A model generated the notes under the pieces. The model did not search any database. It was not told where the DNA came from and saw only the letters and a list, made by a program, of their open reading frames with translations. Of a stretch of DNA of 64,000 nt, positions 17,234 to 25,096 are shown one piece after another; the stretch's first letter is position 1, and each line of letters begins with the position of its first letter. Position numbers and translations under genes: made by a program. This DNA is from Belliella alkalica. GTDB taxonomy: Bacteria; Bacteroidota; Bacteroidia; Cytophagales; Cyclobacteriaceae. The stretch is from contig NZ_JAKZGO010000009.1 of assembly GCF_022549785.1 (NCBI RefSeq), forward strand, positions 62,001 through 126,000. Reading direction: 5' to 3'.

Positions 17234-17263
17234 TAAAAAAAGTCCCAAGTTTTGCTTGGGACT
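17234..17263 (-). terminator. Intrinsic terminator of the tRNA-Asp array
   Basis: Perfect 9-bp stem AGTCCCAAG / CTTGGGACT with a 5-nt loop, followed on the minus strand by TTTTTTTATTTAT. It begins 4 nt after the 3' end of the last tRNA-Asp. Confidence 0.85.
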
Positions 17264-17266
17264 TTG

Positions 17267-17340
17267 CGGAATGGACGGGACTCGAACCCGCGACCTCCTG
17301 CGTGACAGGCAGGCATTCTAACCAGCTGAACTACCACTCC
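17267..17340 (-). tRNA. tRNA-Asp (GTC), distal copy
   Basis: All arms pair: acceptor GGAGTGG/CCATTCC with discriminator G, D-stem GTTC/GAAT, anticodon stem CCTGC/GCAGG around loop CTGTCAC (anticodon GTC), T-stem GCGGG/CCCGT with loop TTCGAGT. CCA is not encoded. It is the last tRNA before the terminator of the array. Confidence 0.96.
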
Positions 17341-17377
17341 TAATTATCTTTTTTTAATTTGATGATAAACAAATTTG

Positions 17378-17451
17378 CGGAATGGACGGGACTCGAACCC
17401 GCGACCTCCTGCGTGACAGGCAGGCATTCTAACCAGCTGAACTACCACTCC
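17378..17451 (-). tRNA. tRNA-Asp (GTC), second copy
   Basis: Identical over 74 nt to the distal copy, with the same GTC anticodon loop. Period between the two is 111 bp. It lies between the five altered copies and the distal tRNA-Asp. Confidence 0.96.
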
Positions 17452-17488
17452 TAATTATCTTTTTTTAATTTGTTGATAAACAAATCTT

Positions 17489-17565
17489 CGAAATAGACAG
17501 GACTCGAACCGGAGACCTTCCCGAGTGATCGGGACAGGCATTCTAACCAGCTGAACTATCACTCC
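17489..17565 (-). pseudogene. tRNA-Asp-like copy with remodelled anticodon arm (unit 5 from promoter)
   Basis: 77 nt. Acceptor 5' side, D-arm and T-loop match tRNA-Asp, but the anticodon arm is TCCCGA-TCAC-TCGGGA, a hairpin with a 4-nt loop and no anticodon. The T-stem has two mismatches and the acceptor stem is rich in G-U pairs. It differs from the sister units by a base change in the acceptor stem (GGAGTGA). Confidence 0.85.
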
Positions 17566-17602
17566 TAATTATCTTTTTTTAATTTGTTGATAAACAAATC
17601 TT

Positions 17603-17679
17603 CGAAATAGACAGGACTCGAACCGGAGACCTTCCCGAGTAATCGGGACAGGCATTCTAACCAGCTGAACTACCACTCC
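17603..17679 (-). pseudogene. tRNA-Asp-like copy with remodelled anticodon arm (unit 4 from promoter)
   Basis: 77 nt, 114 bp from the next unit. Same altered anticodon hairpin with loop TTAC; D-arm GTTCAGCTGGTTAGAA intact. Not able to decode. Confidence 0.85.
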
Positions 17680-17716
17680 TAATTATCTTTTTTTAATTTG
17701 TTGATAAACAAATCTT

Positions 17717-17793
17717 CGAAATAGACAGGACTCGAACCGGAGACCTTTCCGAGTAATCGGGACAGGCATTCTAACCAGCTGAACTACCACTCC
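17717..17793 (-). pseudogene. tRNA-Asp-like copy with remodelled anticodon arm (unit 3 from promoter)
   Basis: 77 nt, same design; one base change (CGGAA in place of CGGGA) leaves a wobble or mismatch in the replacement hairpin, the only unit where that stem is disturbed. Confidence 0.85.
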
Positions 17794-17830
17794 TAATTAT
17801 CTTTTTTTAATTTGTTGATAAACAAATCTT

Positions 17831-17907
17831 CGAAATAGACAGGACTCGAACCGGAGACCTTCCCGAGTAGTCGGGACAGGCATTCTAACCAGCTGAACTA
17901 CCACTCC
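17831..17907 (-). pseudogene. tRNA-Asp-like copy with remodelled anticodon arm (unit 2 from promoter)
   Basis: 77 nt, same design; the loop reads CTAC, so the changes between units cluster in the 4-nt loop while the TCCCGA/TCGGGA stem is kept. Confidence 0.85.
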
Positions 17908-17944
17908 TAATTATCTTTTTTTAATTTGTTGATAAACAAATCTT

Positions 17945-18021
17945 CGAAATAGACAGGACTCGAACCGGAGACCTTCCCGAGTAATCGGGACAGACATTCT
18001 AACCAGCTGAACTACCACTCC
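17945..18021 (-). pseudogene. tRNA-Asp-like copy with remodelled anticodon arm (promoter-proximal unit)
   Basis: 77 nt, first to be transcribed from the promoter at 18057-18087. Same altered hairpin with loop TTAC and one further change next to the hairpin (GTCTGTCCC in place of GCCTGTCCC on the minus strand). Confidence 0.85.
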
Positions 18022-18056
18022 GTTTATTTTTTGTCACCTTCTCGTTTGAAGTGATG

Positions 18057-18087
18057 CAAAGGTAGTCTTTTAGTGAATTATTACAAA
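18057..18087 (-). promoter_or_regulatory. Promoter of the tRNA array
   Basis: On the minus strand TTTG (18087-18084), a 19-nt spacer, then TACCTTTG (18064-18057) match the Bacteroidota -33/-7 consensus TTTG / TAnnTTTG exactly. Transcription would begin near 18050, about 30 nt before the first tRNA-like unit. Confidence 0.75.
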
Positions 18088-18186
18088 AAATGAAGTAGAA
18101 AAAATACATCCGAATAGTATATCATTCTTAAATTCAAGGATATAATTTTCAAATCTTCAATTTTCAAATCTTAAAAAACTCACTTT

Positions 18187-19203
18187 TTAGATTCCCGAAA
18201 GCTTTTTTTGCCAATTCCATGAATCCCTGAGACTATCTTCTAACGAATATTTTGCCTCCCAGCCAAGAAGTTTATTAACCTTATCAGTGTTGGCCCATAC
18301 CTTCTCAATGTCTCCAGCCCTTCTTGGTCCAATTTCATAATTCAAACTCCTTCCTGATACTTTCTCAAAAGTTTTGATTACTTCCAGTACCGTATTGCCA
18401 TTTCCTGTACCTACATTGAAAACATCAATAAAATCATCCTGCTTTGGATCTAAATATTCTAAGGATTTGACATGGGCGTCTGCCAAATCCAAAACATGAA
18501 TATAGTCTCTAACACAACTTCCATCTTTGGTATCATAATCACTCCCAAATACGGTGATTTTCTCCCTGATTCCTGCTGCTGTTTGTGTGACAAACGGAAT
18601 CAAATTAGCAGGGACACCGATTGGTAATTCTCCAATCTCTGAGCTTGGGTGAGCTCCTATGGGATTGAAATACCTCAAAGCGATCACTTTGACTCCTGAC
18701 TTGCTTTTTACGTAATCATGCAAGATATCTTCACAGATTTTTTTTGTATTTCCATAAGGACTTTCAGCTTCTTTTCTTGGAGTAGATTCTAGCACTGGCA
18801 GCACATCTGGCTGCCCATATACAGTACAGGAAGAAGAAAAGACAATGTTTTTCACATCAAATTCCTTCATCACTTCCAATAGCACCAATAGAGAACCTAT
18901 GTTGTTTGAATAATATCGCAGAGGAATTTTGGTGCTTTCCCCTACTGCTTTACTTGCTGCAAAGTGAATAACTCCGTCTATCTTATTTTCATCGAAAATA
19001 TTTAGAACAAAATCCTTATCATTACAGTCACCTTGATAGACTTTCACTTCTTTACCAAGGATATTTCTTAAACCTAACAAGACACTTTTTTCAGAATTAG
19101 AAAAATCGTCGATAATAATAGGTGTATACCCAGATTGTTCCAGTGCCACTGCTGTATGTGACCCTATATATCCAGCTCCTCCTGTGATTAAAATATTCTT
19201 CAT
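18187..19203 (-). CDS. galE: UDP-glucose 4-epimerase
   Basis: Interconverts UDP-glucose and UDP-galactose in the cytoplasm, feeding galactose use and surface-glycan precursors. The 338 residues show the NAD-binding GGAGYIGS at 8-15, the substrate-side 'FSSSCTVYG' at 122-130, and the catalytic tyrosine/lysine pair Y150-x3-K154 in 'SPYGNTKK'. Conserved GalE segments 'RYFNPIGAHPSSEIGE' and 'DGSCVRDYIHVLDLADAH' follow. Length is the family norm. It lies 71 bp downstream of the large adhesin gene on the same strand; no hairpin terminator separates them, so read-through is possible but no functional link is evident. Confidence 0.95.
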   Translation of the reverse strand: MKNILITGGAGYIGSHTAVALEQSGYTPIIIDDFSNSEKSVLLGLRNILGKEVKVYQGDCNDKDFVLNIFDENKIDGVIHFAASKAVGESTKIPLRYYSNNIGSLLVLLEVMKEFDVKNIVFSSSCTVYGQPDVLPVLESTPRKEAESPYGNTKKICEDILHDYVKSKSGVKVIALRYFNPIGAHPSSEIGELPIGVPANLIPFVTQTAAGIREKITVFGSDYDTKDGSCVRDYIHVLDLADAHVKSLEYLDPKQDDFIDVFNVGTGNGNTVLEVIKTFEKVSGRSLNYEIGPRRAGDIEKVWANTDKVNKLLGWEAKYSLEDSLRDSWNWQKKLSGI

Positions 19204-19274
19204 TTTTAGTGTTTGGTTTAATAGATTACAATATTAAAAATATAATCACAGAAGATTGTCATCAATTCATAAAA

Positions 19275-22200
19275 CTATCTGATTAAAGTAAAGCTGCCGG
19301 GTATTTGTTTACTTTTTGGCTCATCATTCAAAATATAATTATAGGAAAACATATAGCTGTATGTTCCTAAAGGTGCGTCTTCTTCATTGATCTTACCATC
19401 CCATCCACTTGTACCTTTGTGGATCAATTCACCCCATCGTGTATATACTACCAATTCATAGTTCAAATCTTCGCAATTTGCCACTGCTTCAAAAACGCCA
19501 TCTTTTGGATTAAAGCCCGTTGGCATCCTTACTATTGGATCTGCTTCAAGCATTTCTCCTGACCCAAAACTAATGCAACCTCTATTATCTACTACTGTAA
19601 CATCATAATCCCCTCTGGGAATACCTTGTAAAATAAACTGATCTGAATTATCGAAGCCCCAAATGAATGAATATGGTGCATTTAGACTTTGAGGATCTGC
19701 TATAAGCTCACCATTAGATTCACCTGGACATGCGAATTTTTCGATTCTTACATCTACATCCAAGGGAAGAGGTGAGTCTATAGTAAAGGTAGTAGCCAGT
19801 ATACACCCATTGGCATCTGTAATTTCAAGCTCATACGATCTTCCCTCCAGATCAAACAATGAAATTTGATTACCTTGAAAAGTACTTGTTTCCAAATTGA
19901 TTGTGTATGGACTTACACCTCCCTGTATCTCCAAGATAGCTTCACCATCATTTCTTCCAAAACATGAAGTAGGCACCATACTTATGGCTGCTACCTCCAA
20001 CAATGCAGGTTCTAAAATAATTATATTGTCTAGAACAATTTCGCATCCTAGATCATCTGTAATCGTTACAGAATAATCGCCCGCTGGAATGTTTTCTGCT
20101 TGAGGTGCATTCAGTGATTGATTGTGTGACCATGTGTATGTGTAAGGTGCTTGCCCTCCAAAAACATTTAAAGAAATTCTACCTGTTTGTTCTCCAAAAC
20201 ATAAAATATCTACAGACTCTTCTACTGCAGCAGTAAATTCATTTGTTACTACTACATCTAGTTCAGGAGAAATACCCTCACAATCATCATTAATCAAACT
20301 AAACTCTCTATACCAAATTTTCCCCGTGACTCCAGGTGAAGACCAATTTACTTGTACGACCGCTTTATCATTTGAACCTACAATTTCACCTTCTGTAACA
20401 AACCATTCGTATCCTCTTCCATTTACTACTTCTGCAACACTATATTCATATAGGGTGTTTCCATCAAAGCAAACTTGCTCAAATCCGCTTGGTTCACCAG
20501 GATCTAACCTATTATTGACAACAATAATCAATTCAACCATGTCAGCCGGACATCCTTCTTTGTTGAATGGTAAAGCAAACAGTTTTGCTGAATTATTCGC
20601 ACCTAACCACCTTATGGTGACAAGATTATCTATTTCATCTACTATTACTCCGCCTTCAACAATCCATTCTATCTTAGAATACTCTTTATCAATATCAAAC
20701 ACATATTCAATCTCTTCTATATCAGGACATACACTGACAGGACCTTTAATTTCACCTAAAAATTCCTCCACTATCACTTCTAAGCGAATCTCTTCTTGTT
20801 GGTCACAACTCTCAGGACTAATCGATGCAGTTACCAGAATATTGTAAGTTCCTGGTATTTGATATTTATGAACTACTTCTTTACCCTCCAAAACTTCTGA
20901 ACCATCACCAAAATCCCATGTGAAATATGTAAAAACATCATTTTCAGGATTAATTACCCAAACGGCATCTGAATCTAGACAAGCGACCAAATCACCTTCA
21001 ATTTCAAAATCATATTCAGGCAAAACCTCAAAATTCAAATTCTCCAGACTGGCCCCTACAGCAAAGCCGTAAGATTCCAAATCACCGAAACCATAAACAT
21101 AACCTATAAAACCATCTGAATTTTCTAGCCTATGTACCCCTTGATTTATCTGTATCCTTGCAAAGGAAAAAGCAGAATTACTTGGAAATGGGGTAAATTG
21201 ATTTCCAACATTCCGCCCATCCAAAAATGTATTTTGAACAGAAGCAGTTTTTGTAACGATATTTACATAATGAAAATCAATGACTGGCAATTGTAGAGCA
21301 ACAAATGTCACCTCCCTAAGCAACTGCTGATTAGGACTATAGCCTACCATAAACGGATCACCTATATCACTTCCAGTACCAGCTCTATTACAATCCATAC
21401 TTTTCGCAAAACCAGTTACTGAAATAGGTTTATTACTCGTTATATAAGCACTTTGAGTATGTGAAAAGTCCAAAGTAATAAATTCGCCAGTACCAATATC
21501 ATCTAATTTAACACTATTAACTATGATTTCTGTATTAGGCTCAGATGCCAAAATTTTAACCAATTCACCAGAGTTTCTTCCTGCAAGTGGCACGTGAAGA
21601 AATTCGTTCCCCCAAGTATTTACTGGATAAGCTTGCTGAAAAAGATGGTCATTTGCTTGCCCACAATTACCAACACCTGTCCATTTATTCCCACCAAAAA
21701 CTGCTATATTTTTACAATTACTAGCATCTTCACCTACTACTCTTACACGTGACCCCGTCAGATCTCCCCTTGCTTTTAATTGATACGATTGACCTGCGTT
21801 GAGAGTAATATATATCGGATCAGAAGTTGGGTTTTGTATAGGGTTTACAGAAGGAGTGATCTCTATTTGTGTATTATCTTCGACAGCAACCACTAACAGC
21901 AAACTTTCATTGTTTGTATTAAAAACATTTGGATTAAAACCGTTTGTAACTGTTTCAAAATGGGATGTGATATAATGATCTTTTCCCAAGGCTGATATTG
22001 GTAAGACAACTGTCCCGTCGGCACTTCTTTCACGCTCATTAAAAGCATAAACAGATACGTTACCTGAAGATATTATGTAAACACTTTTATTTTCAATAAA
22101 TCCTGAAGTTCTGTGAATAGCGTCAAAATTCTCTATTCTATGCACAAATTGCTGACCAACCTGTAAATTGAAATTTACAGTACTTCCTAGATAACTTATT

Positions 22201-22415
22201 GTACCAGTCGATGCCTCACTTGCTGTTATGACTACAATACCTAAATCAAGCGCACCATTCTGGTTTTGATTTGGTAGCACCCGGTTGTTCTCCATAAATC
22301 CAACCCAAAACTCCTTTCCGACGGTAGAAACCTGTGCATGGGAAACTTTAGTGAAAAAAGAAATTGAAAGAAATAGTATTAAGGTGGTGATTCTATGAAG
22401 TAAAATTCTATTCAT
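19275..22415 (-). CDS. Large T9SS-exported adhesin with IgGFc-binding-like, PKD and SprB-type repeats
   Basis: A 1046-residue cell-surface or secreted protein. Signal peptide 1-27 (ends SHAQ); an IgGFc-binding-protein-like N-terminal domain to about 450 ('GKEFWVGFMENN', 'VYIISSGNVSVYAF', 'GSRVRVVGEDASNCKNIAVF'); a PKD domain near 470-560 ('FTWDFGDGSEVLEGKEVVHKY'-like, quoted in part); two PKD-like domains; three SprB-type repeats at about 745-935 with 'APYTYTWSHNQS', 'DYSVTITDDLGC' and 'SPYTI'; and a gliding-associated CHU_C tail from about 955 ('PTGFNPKDGVF', 'YTRWGELIHKG') used as T9SS export signal. Relatives work in gliding adhesion or host/particle binding. It is monocistronic or followed by galE. 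Confidence 0.9.
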   Translation of the reverse strand: MNRILLHRITTLILFLSISFFTKVSHAQVSTVGKEFWVGFMENNRVLPNQNQNGALDLGIVVITASEASTGTISYLGSTVNFNLQVGQQFVHRIENFDAIHRTSGFIENKSVYIISSGNVSVYAFNERERSADGTVVLPISALGKDHYITSHFETVTNGFNPNVFNTNNESLLLVVAVEDNTQIEITPSVNPIQNPTSDPIYITLNAGQSYQLKARGDLTGSRVRVVGEDASNCKNIAVFGGNKWTGVGNCGQANDHLFQQAYPVNTWGNEFLHVPLAGRNSGELVKILASEPNTEIIVNSVKLDDIGTGEFITLDFSHTQSAYITSNKPISVTGFAKSMDCNRAGTGSDIGDPFMVGYSPNQQLLREVTFVALQLPVIDFHYVNIVTKTASVQNTFLDGRNVGNQFTPFPSNSAFSFARIQINQGVHRLENSDGFIGYVYGFGDLESYGFAVGASLENLNFEVLPEYDFEIEGDLVACLDSDAVWVINPENDVFTYFTWDFGDGSEVLEGKEVVHKYQIPGTYNILVTASISPESCDQQEEIRLEVIVEEFLGEIKGPVSVCPDIEEIEYVFDIDKEYSKIEWIVEGGVIVDEIDNLVTIRWLGANNSAKLFALPFNKEGCPADMVELIIVVNNRLDPGEPSGFEQVCFDGNTLYEYSVAEVVNGRGYEWFVTEGEIVGSNDKAVVQVNWSSPGVTGKIWYREFSLINDDCEGISPELDVVVTNEFTAAVEESVDILCFGEQTGRISLNVFGGQAPYTYTWSHNQSLNAPQAENIPAGDYSVTITDDLGCEIVLDNIIILEPALLEVAAISMVPTSCFGRNDGEAILEIQGGVSPYTINLETSTFQGNQISLFDLEGRSYELEITDANGCILATTFTIDSPLPLDVDVRIEKFACPGESNGELIADPQSLNAPYSFIWGFDNSDQFILQGIPRGDYDVTVVDNRGCISFGSGEMLEADPIVRMPTGFNPKDGVFEAVANCEDLNYELVVYTRWGELIHKGTSGWDGKINEEDAPLGTYSYMFSYNYILNDEPKSKQIPGSFTLIR

Positions 22416-22556
22416 TATTTGGGTAATTATCTATAAATCAGACATCAATATAGAAATCTATTTTTCAAAATTTTACATTATGTAAAAATTATTTGAATTG
22501 AAAATAGAAAATTGAGAATATGATCATTTTCTATTCTCACAATTGAAATAATTTGT

Positions 22557-22564
22557 TAATTTTG
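22557..22564 (+). promoter_or_regulatory. Putative -7 element (TAATTTTG) for merR-dprA
   Basis: TAATTTTG matches TAnnTTTG and would start transcription near 22570, about 20 nt before the GTG start. No clear -33 TTTG at the right distance. Confidence 0.4.
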
Positions 22565-22589
22565 GTTGGTTAACTTTTATAAATCAGCT

Positions 22590-22940
22590 GTGCCGTATAA
22601 AGAACGTGAAATAGAAAAAAAATACTTTTCGATTGGTGAAGTTGCCACCATGTTCAAAGTTGCCCCATCTCTGATACGCTATTGGGAAGGTGAATTTGAT
22701 ATTATAAATCCAAAAAAAGACAAAAAAGGCAACCGAAGATTTACCAAAGAAGATATAGAGAAAATTCGATATATCTATCAGTTGGTAAAAGTGAAAGGTT
22801 TTACACTTCAAGGTGCTCAAGAAGTTATCAAAAAAGAAGAGAACCATGTTTTTGACAAAGTAGCTACGATCGCTAAGCTACACCAAATCAAGAAATTTTT
22901 AGCAGAAATAAGGGATACTATTCATGTCAAATCCGAATGA
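22590..22940 (+). CDS. MerR-family transcriptional regulator
   Basis: The 116-residue product starts at a GTG ('MPYKEREIEKKYFSIGEVA'), chosen because the upstream in-frame TTG lies directly at the promoter. The winged-helix MerR domain covers residues about 13-80: 'YFSIGEVATMFKVAPSLIRY', 'WEGEF', then the wing 'KGNRRFTKEDIEKIRYIYQL'. There is no metal-binding or large effector domain after it. In Bacteroidota this short MerR is commonly found directly ahead of dprA (from memory). It overlaps dprA by 17 bp, so the two are translated together; whether it controls dprA or other genes cannot be told. Confidence 0.9.
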   Translation: MPYKEREIEKKYFSIGEVATMFKVAPSLIRYWEGEFDIINPKKDKKGNRRFTKEDIEKIRYIYQLVKVKGFTLQGAQEVIKKEENHVFDKVATIAKLHQIKKFLAEIRDTIHVKSE

Positions 22941-24042
22941 AACTTTAAAGTATGAATTAGCATTAAGTTTGGTACCCAAAATCGGCCCAGCCGTGTTTAG
23001 GGGAATCCTTTCGTACGCAGGAAGTGCTCAAAACTTTCTGAAAATCCCCAAAGGAAAAGCAGAAAAAATCCCTAGAATTGGAAAGCAAATCGTAGCAATT
23101 AGAGATGATTTTGAATCAAACTTGAAATCTGCTGAAAAAATCATAAATGACTGCCTGAAAAAAGAGATTCGTATAGCTACTTTTTCAAGTTCAGATTACC
23201 CAGAAAGACTCAAAAACATTGAAGATTTCCCTTTGGCTCTTTTTGTAAAAGGAAATGCCGACCTAAATCCATCCAGAACCATCGGGGTAGTCGGCACGCG
23301 GAATTGTACTGAATATGGCCGAAGTGTAACCAAAAAAGTGATTGAAGACCTAGTCCCATACCAACCAACGATAATCAGTGGCTTGGCTTATGGCATTGAT
23401 ATTGAAGCGCACCGAGCAGCACTTCAATTCGACCTTCCAACGATCGGCGTACTGGGCTCTGCAGTAGACAATATCTACCCTTCCCTCCACAAAAATACTG
23501 CTAAGGAAATGATGGAAAAAGGAGGCTTGATGAGTGAATACAAACCAAAATCACAAATGCATCCCAGCAATTTCCCGCAAAGAAACCGTATCATCGCTGG
23601 ACTATCAGATGCATTGATCGTCGTAGAAGCTGCTATCAAGGGTGGTGCACTAATTACTGCAGAGATTGCTTATGGGTATAATAAAGAAATCTTTGCTATT
23701 CCCGGCAACCTTCAATCACCCCTTAGTGAAGGGTGCAATAATCTTATAAGCAAAATGAAAGCTTCAATTTTTACTGGTGTAAAAAACGTAGAAGAAGCAT
23801 TGTCTTGGTCTAAAGAAAACCCGCAGGAAAGCAGGTTTAACAGAGAAAAAACTTGGCTTACACTTCCAGAAGAAGAACAAGAGATATTGAAAATCCTTAA
23901 AGAAAAAGGAGAAATAGAAATCGATCAACTTTCTATCCTAACCAACTTATCCAATTCTTTTCTTTCCTCCAAACTGCTAAATCTAGAATTCGAAGGTTTG
24001 ATCAAGACTTTGCCTGGAAAAAGATATAAGCTTATTCTCTAA
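22924..24042 (+). CDS. dprA: DNA-processing protein DprA (natural transformation)
   Basis: Binds incoming single-stranded DNA and loads RecA during natural transformation, in the cytoplasm. The 372-residue protein has an N-terminal SAM/HhH-like region (1-85), the Rossmann-like DprA core (about 85-300) with 'GVVGTRNCTEYG', 'SGLAYGIDIEAHRAA' at 152-166, 'FPQRNRIIAGLSDA' at 217-230 and 'GGALITAE' at 240-247, and a C-terminal winged helix ('EIEIDQLSILTNLS'). It overlaps merR by 17 bp and runs 4 bp into the convergent gene. The organism is therefore probably able to take up DNA, relevant to the repeats and small elements in this window. Confidence 0.96.
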   Translation: MSNPNETLKYELALSLVPKIGPAVFRGILSYAGSAQNFLKIPKGKAEKIPRIGKQIVAIRDDFESNLKSAEKIINDCLKKEIRIATFSSSDYPERLKNIEDFPLALFVKGNADLNPSRTIGVVGTRNCTEYGRSVTKKVIEDLVPYQPTIISGLAYGIDIEAHRAALQFDLPTIGVLGSAVDNIYPSLHKNTAKEMMEKGGLMSEYKPKSQMHPSNFPQRNRIIAGLSDALIVVEAAIKGGALITAEIAYGYNKEIFAIPGNLQSPLSEGCNNLISKMKASIFTGVKNVEEALSWSKENPQESRFNREKTWLTLPEEEQEILKILKEKGEIEIDQLSILTNLSNSFLSSKLLNLEFEGLIKTLPGKRYKLIL

Positions 24043-25001
24043 TTTTCATCAAAGTATAATTTGATTATAGTTTGATCTCTTCTACTACTCACCTCTTCTC
24101 CAAGTTCAAAATACACTTCTCTTTTTACATGGATATAATCAGGAACCCCTGGATAAAAGTAATAACCAAAGACATTGAAATCATTGATTTCCATTATTGC
24201 TTCTTCCATAGCAATATCTAACTCTTCACTTTCTAACTTTAAAAGCTTAAAATAATCAGAGACCATCTTTTTTGAACCTTTTTCATCTAGTTCCATTTCT
24301 TGAATTAAAATGCAATAATCATCTTCAAAATCAACCTCATCAAGATATACTTTGGCTTTGGCTTTTATCTTTTCATTACCAAACATATTTGCTAAAAACT
24401 CCTCATATTCAAAAACTTCTCCAATAGCAAACTCACTACCCAAAGGAAAATGAAAATAATTCAATTCTGGTAGTAAATAATCCTCTATCCCTGCTTTGGT
24501 CTTATACATTTCTATCATTGGGGATAATGCTGAATAAATAGATTCTGTGTCTTTTCCTTCAGATAAGATTGGAATAAGAACATCAAACACACCGATTATC
24601 ATATCTCGGATTTCTTCCCAATTTTCAATCCCTTGATAAGTCCCATATTCATCTGTAAGAAAAATGACCTCTGTTATGCTAGAATACCCAATTTTATTTA
24701 AGACTTCATCTGGAATCTCAGCTGATCTAAAGATTTCATTCTCATATTCCCACTTCACTTTATAGCTTGTTTCGGTAGAATCGATAACTTCAAATTTGGC
24801 CAAATACTTTGAAGAATCATTTTTGATCAAATCATCACCACTCCATTGTTTTTTGTACTTTGAAACCTCGTACTTATAAACATCCCCAACAGACCAATAG
24901 GCAATAAATGAAACTTTGGTGGTATCAACTTGAGCAAAAGTTGAAGAATACACAGAAAAACAAAAGAGAATGCAGGTGCTTAAGAATAAAGCTTTTTTCA
25001 T
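24039..25001 (-). CDS. Secreted hypothetical protein
   Basis: From the ATG at 25001 the product has 320 residues with a signal peptide ending 'YSSTFAQ' (about residue 24); an upstream ATG at 25043 would add a non-signal extension and is unlikely, as it overlaps the terminator. The mature part is acidic and has repeating Tyr/Lys-rich beta segments ('VGDVYKYEVSKYKKQW', 'YKVKWEYENEIF'), like periplasmic proteins of Bacteroidota without known function. No catalytic motif was found. Its stop overlaps the dprA stop by 4 bp. It lies downstream of ffh but is separated from it by a strong terminator. Confidence 0.8.
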   Translation of the reverse strand: MKKALFLSTCILFCFSVYSSTFAQVDTTKVSFIAYWSVGDVYKYEVSKYKKQWSGDDLIKNDSSKYLAKFEVIDSTETSYKVKWEYENEIFRSAEIPDEVLNKIGYSSITEVIFLTDEYGTYQGIENWEEIRDMIIGVFDVLIPILSEGKDTESIYSALSPMIEMYKTKAGIEDYLLPELNYFHFPLGSEFAIGEVFEYEEFLANMFGNEKIKAKAKVYLDEVDFEDDYCILIQEMELDEKGSKKMVSDYFKLLKLESEELDIAMEEAIMEINDFNVFGYYFYPGVPDYIHVKREVYFELGEEVSSRRDQTIIKLYFDEN

Positions 25002-25041
25002 ATAGTTGAAGATGATCGCAATAAATCTAAGATTTTTTCTC

Positions 25042-25083
25042 AAAAAAAAAGCTCTTGATAACTAAATCAAGAGCTTTTTTTTT
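25042..25083. terminator. Strong terminator after ffh
   Basis: Perfect 9-bp stem GCTCTTGAT / ATCAAGAGC with a 6-nt loop, flanked by nine A on one side and nine T on the other, so it can act in both directions. It mainly serves ffh on the minus strand. Confidence 0.85.
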
Positions 25084-25096
25084 GAGATGTCAAGAA

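Larger units (their letters stand above)
17267..18021 (-). repeat. Seven-unit tandem tRNA array
   Basis: Two 74-nt tRNA-Asp genes and five 77-nt tRNA-like copies, with periods of 111 and 114 bp. The spacers are near-identical (37 bp) and each can form the small hairpin ATTTGTT-TATC-AACAAAT on the minus strand next to an A-rich run. The five altered units differ from one another by only one to three bases, which points to recent unit amplification. Confidence 0.95.

Noticed and set aside
17267-18021. CRISPR array (regular 111-114 bp period)
   Set aside because: The repeated parts are 74-77 nt and fold as tRNA or tRNA-like units; the spacers are identical to each other, not unique, and no cas gene is present.
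20326-20847. 173-residue frame opposite the large adhesin gene
   Set aside because: It is the antisense of a long real gene with clear domains, is rich in Ser/Thr as expected for a shadow, and has no motif.
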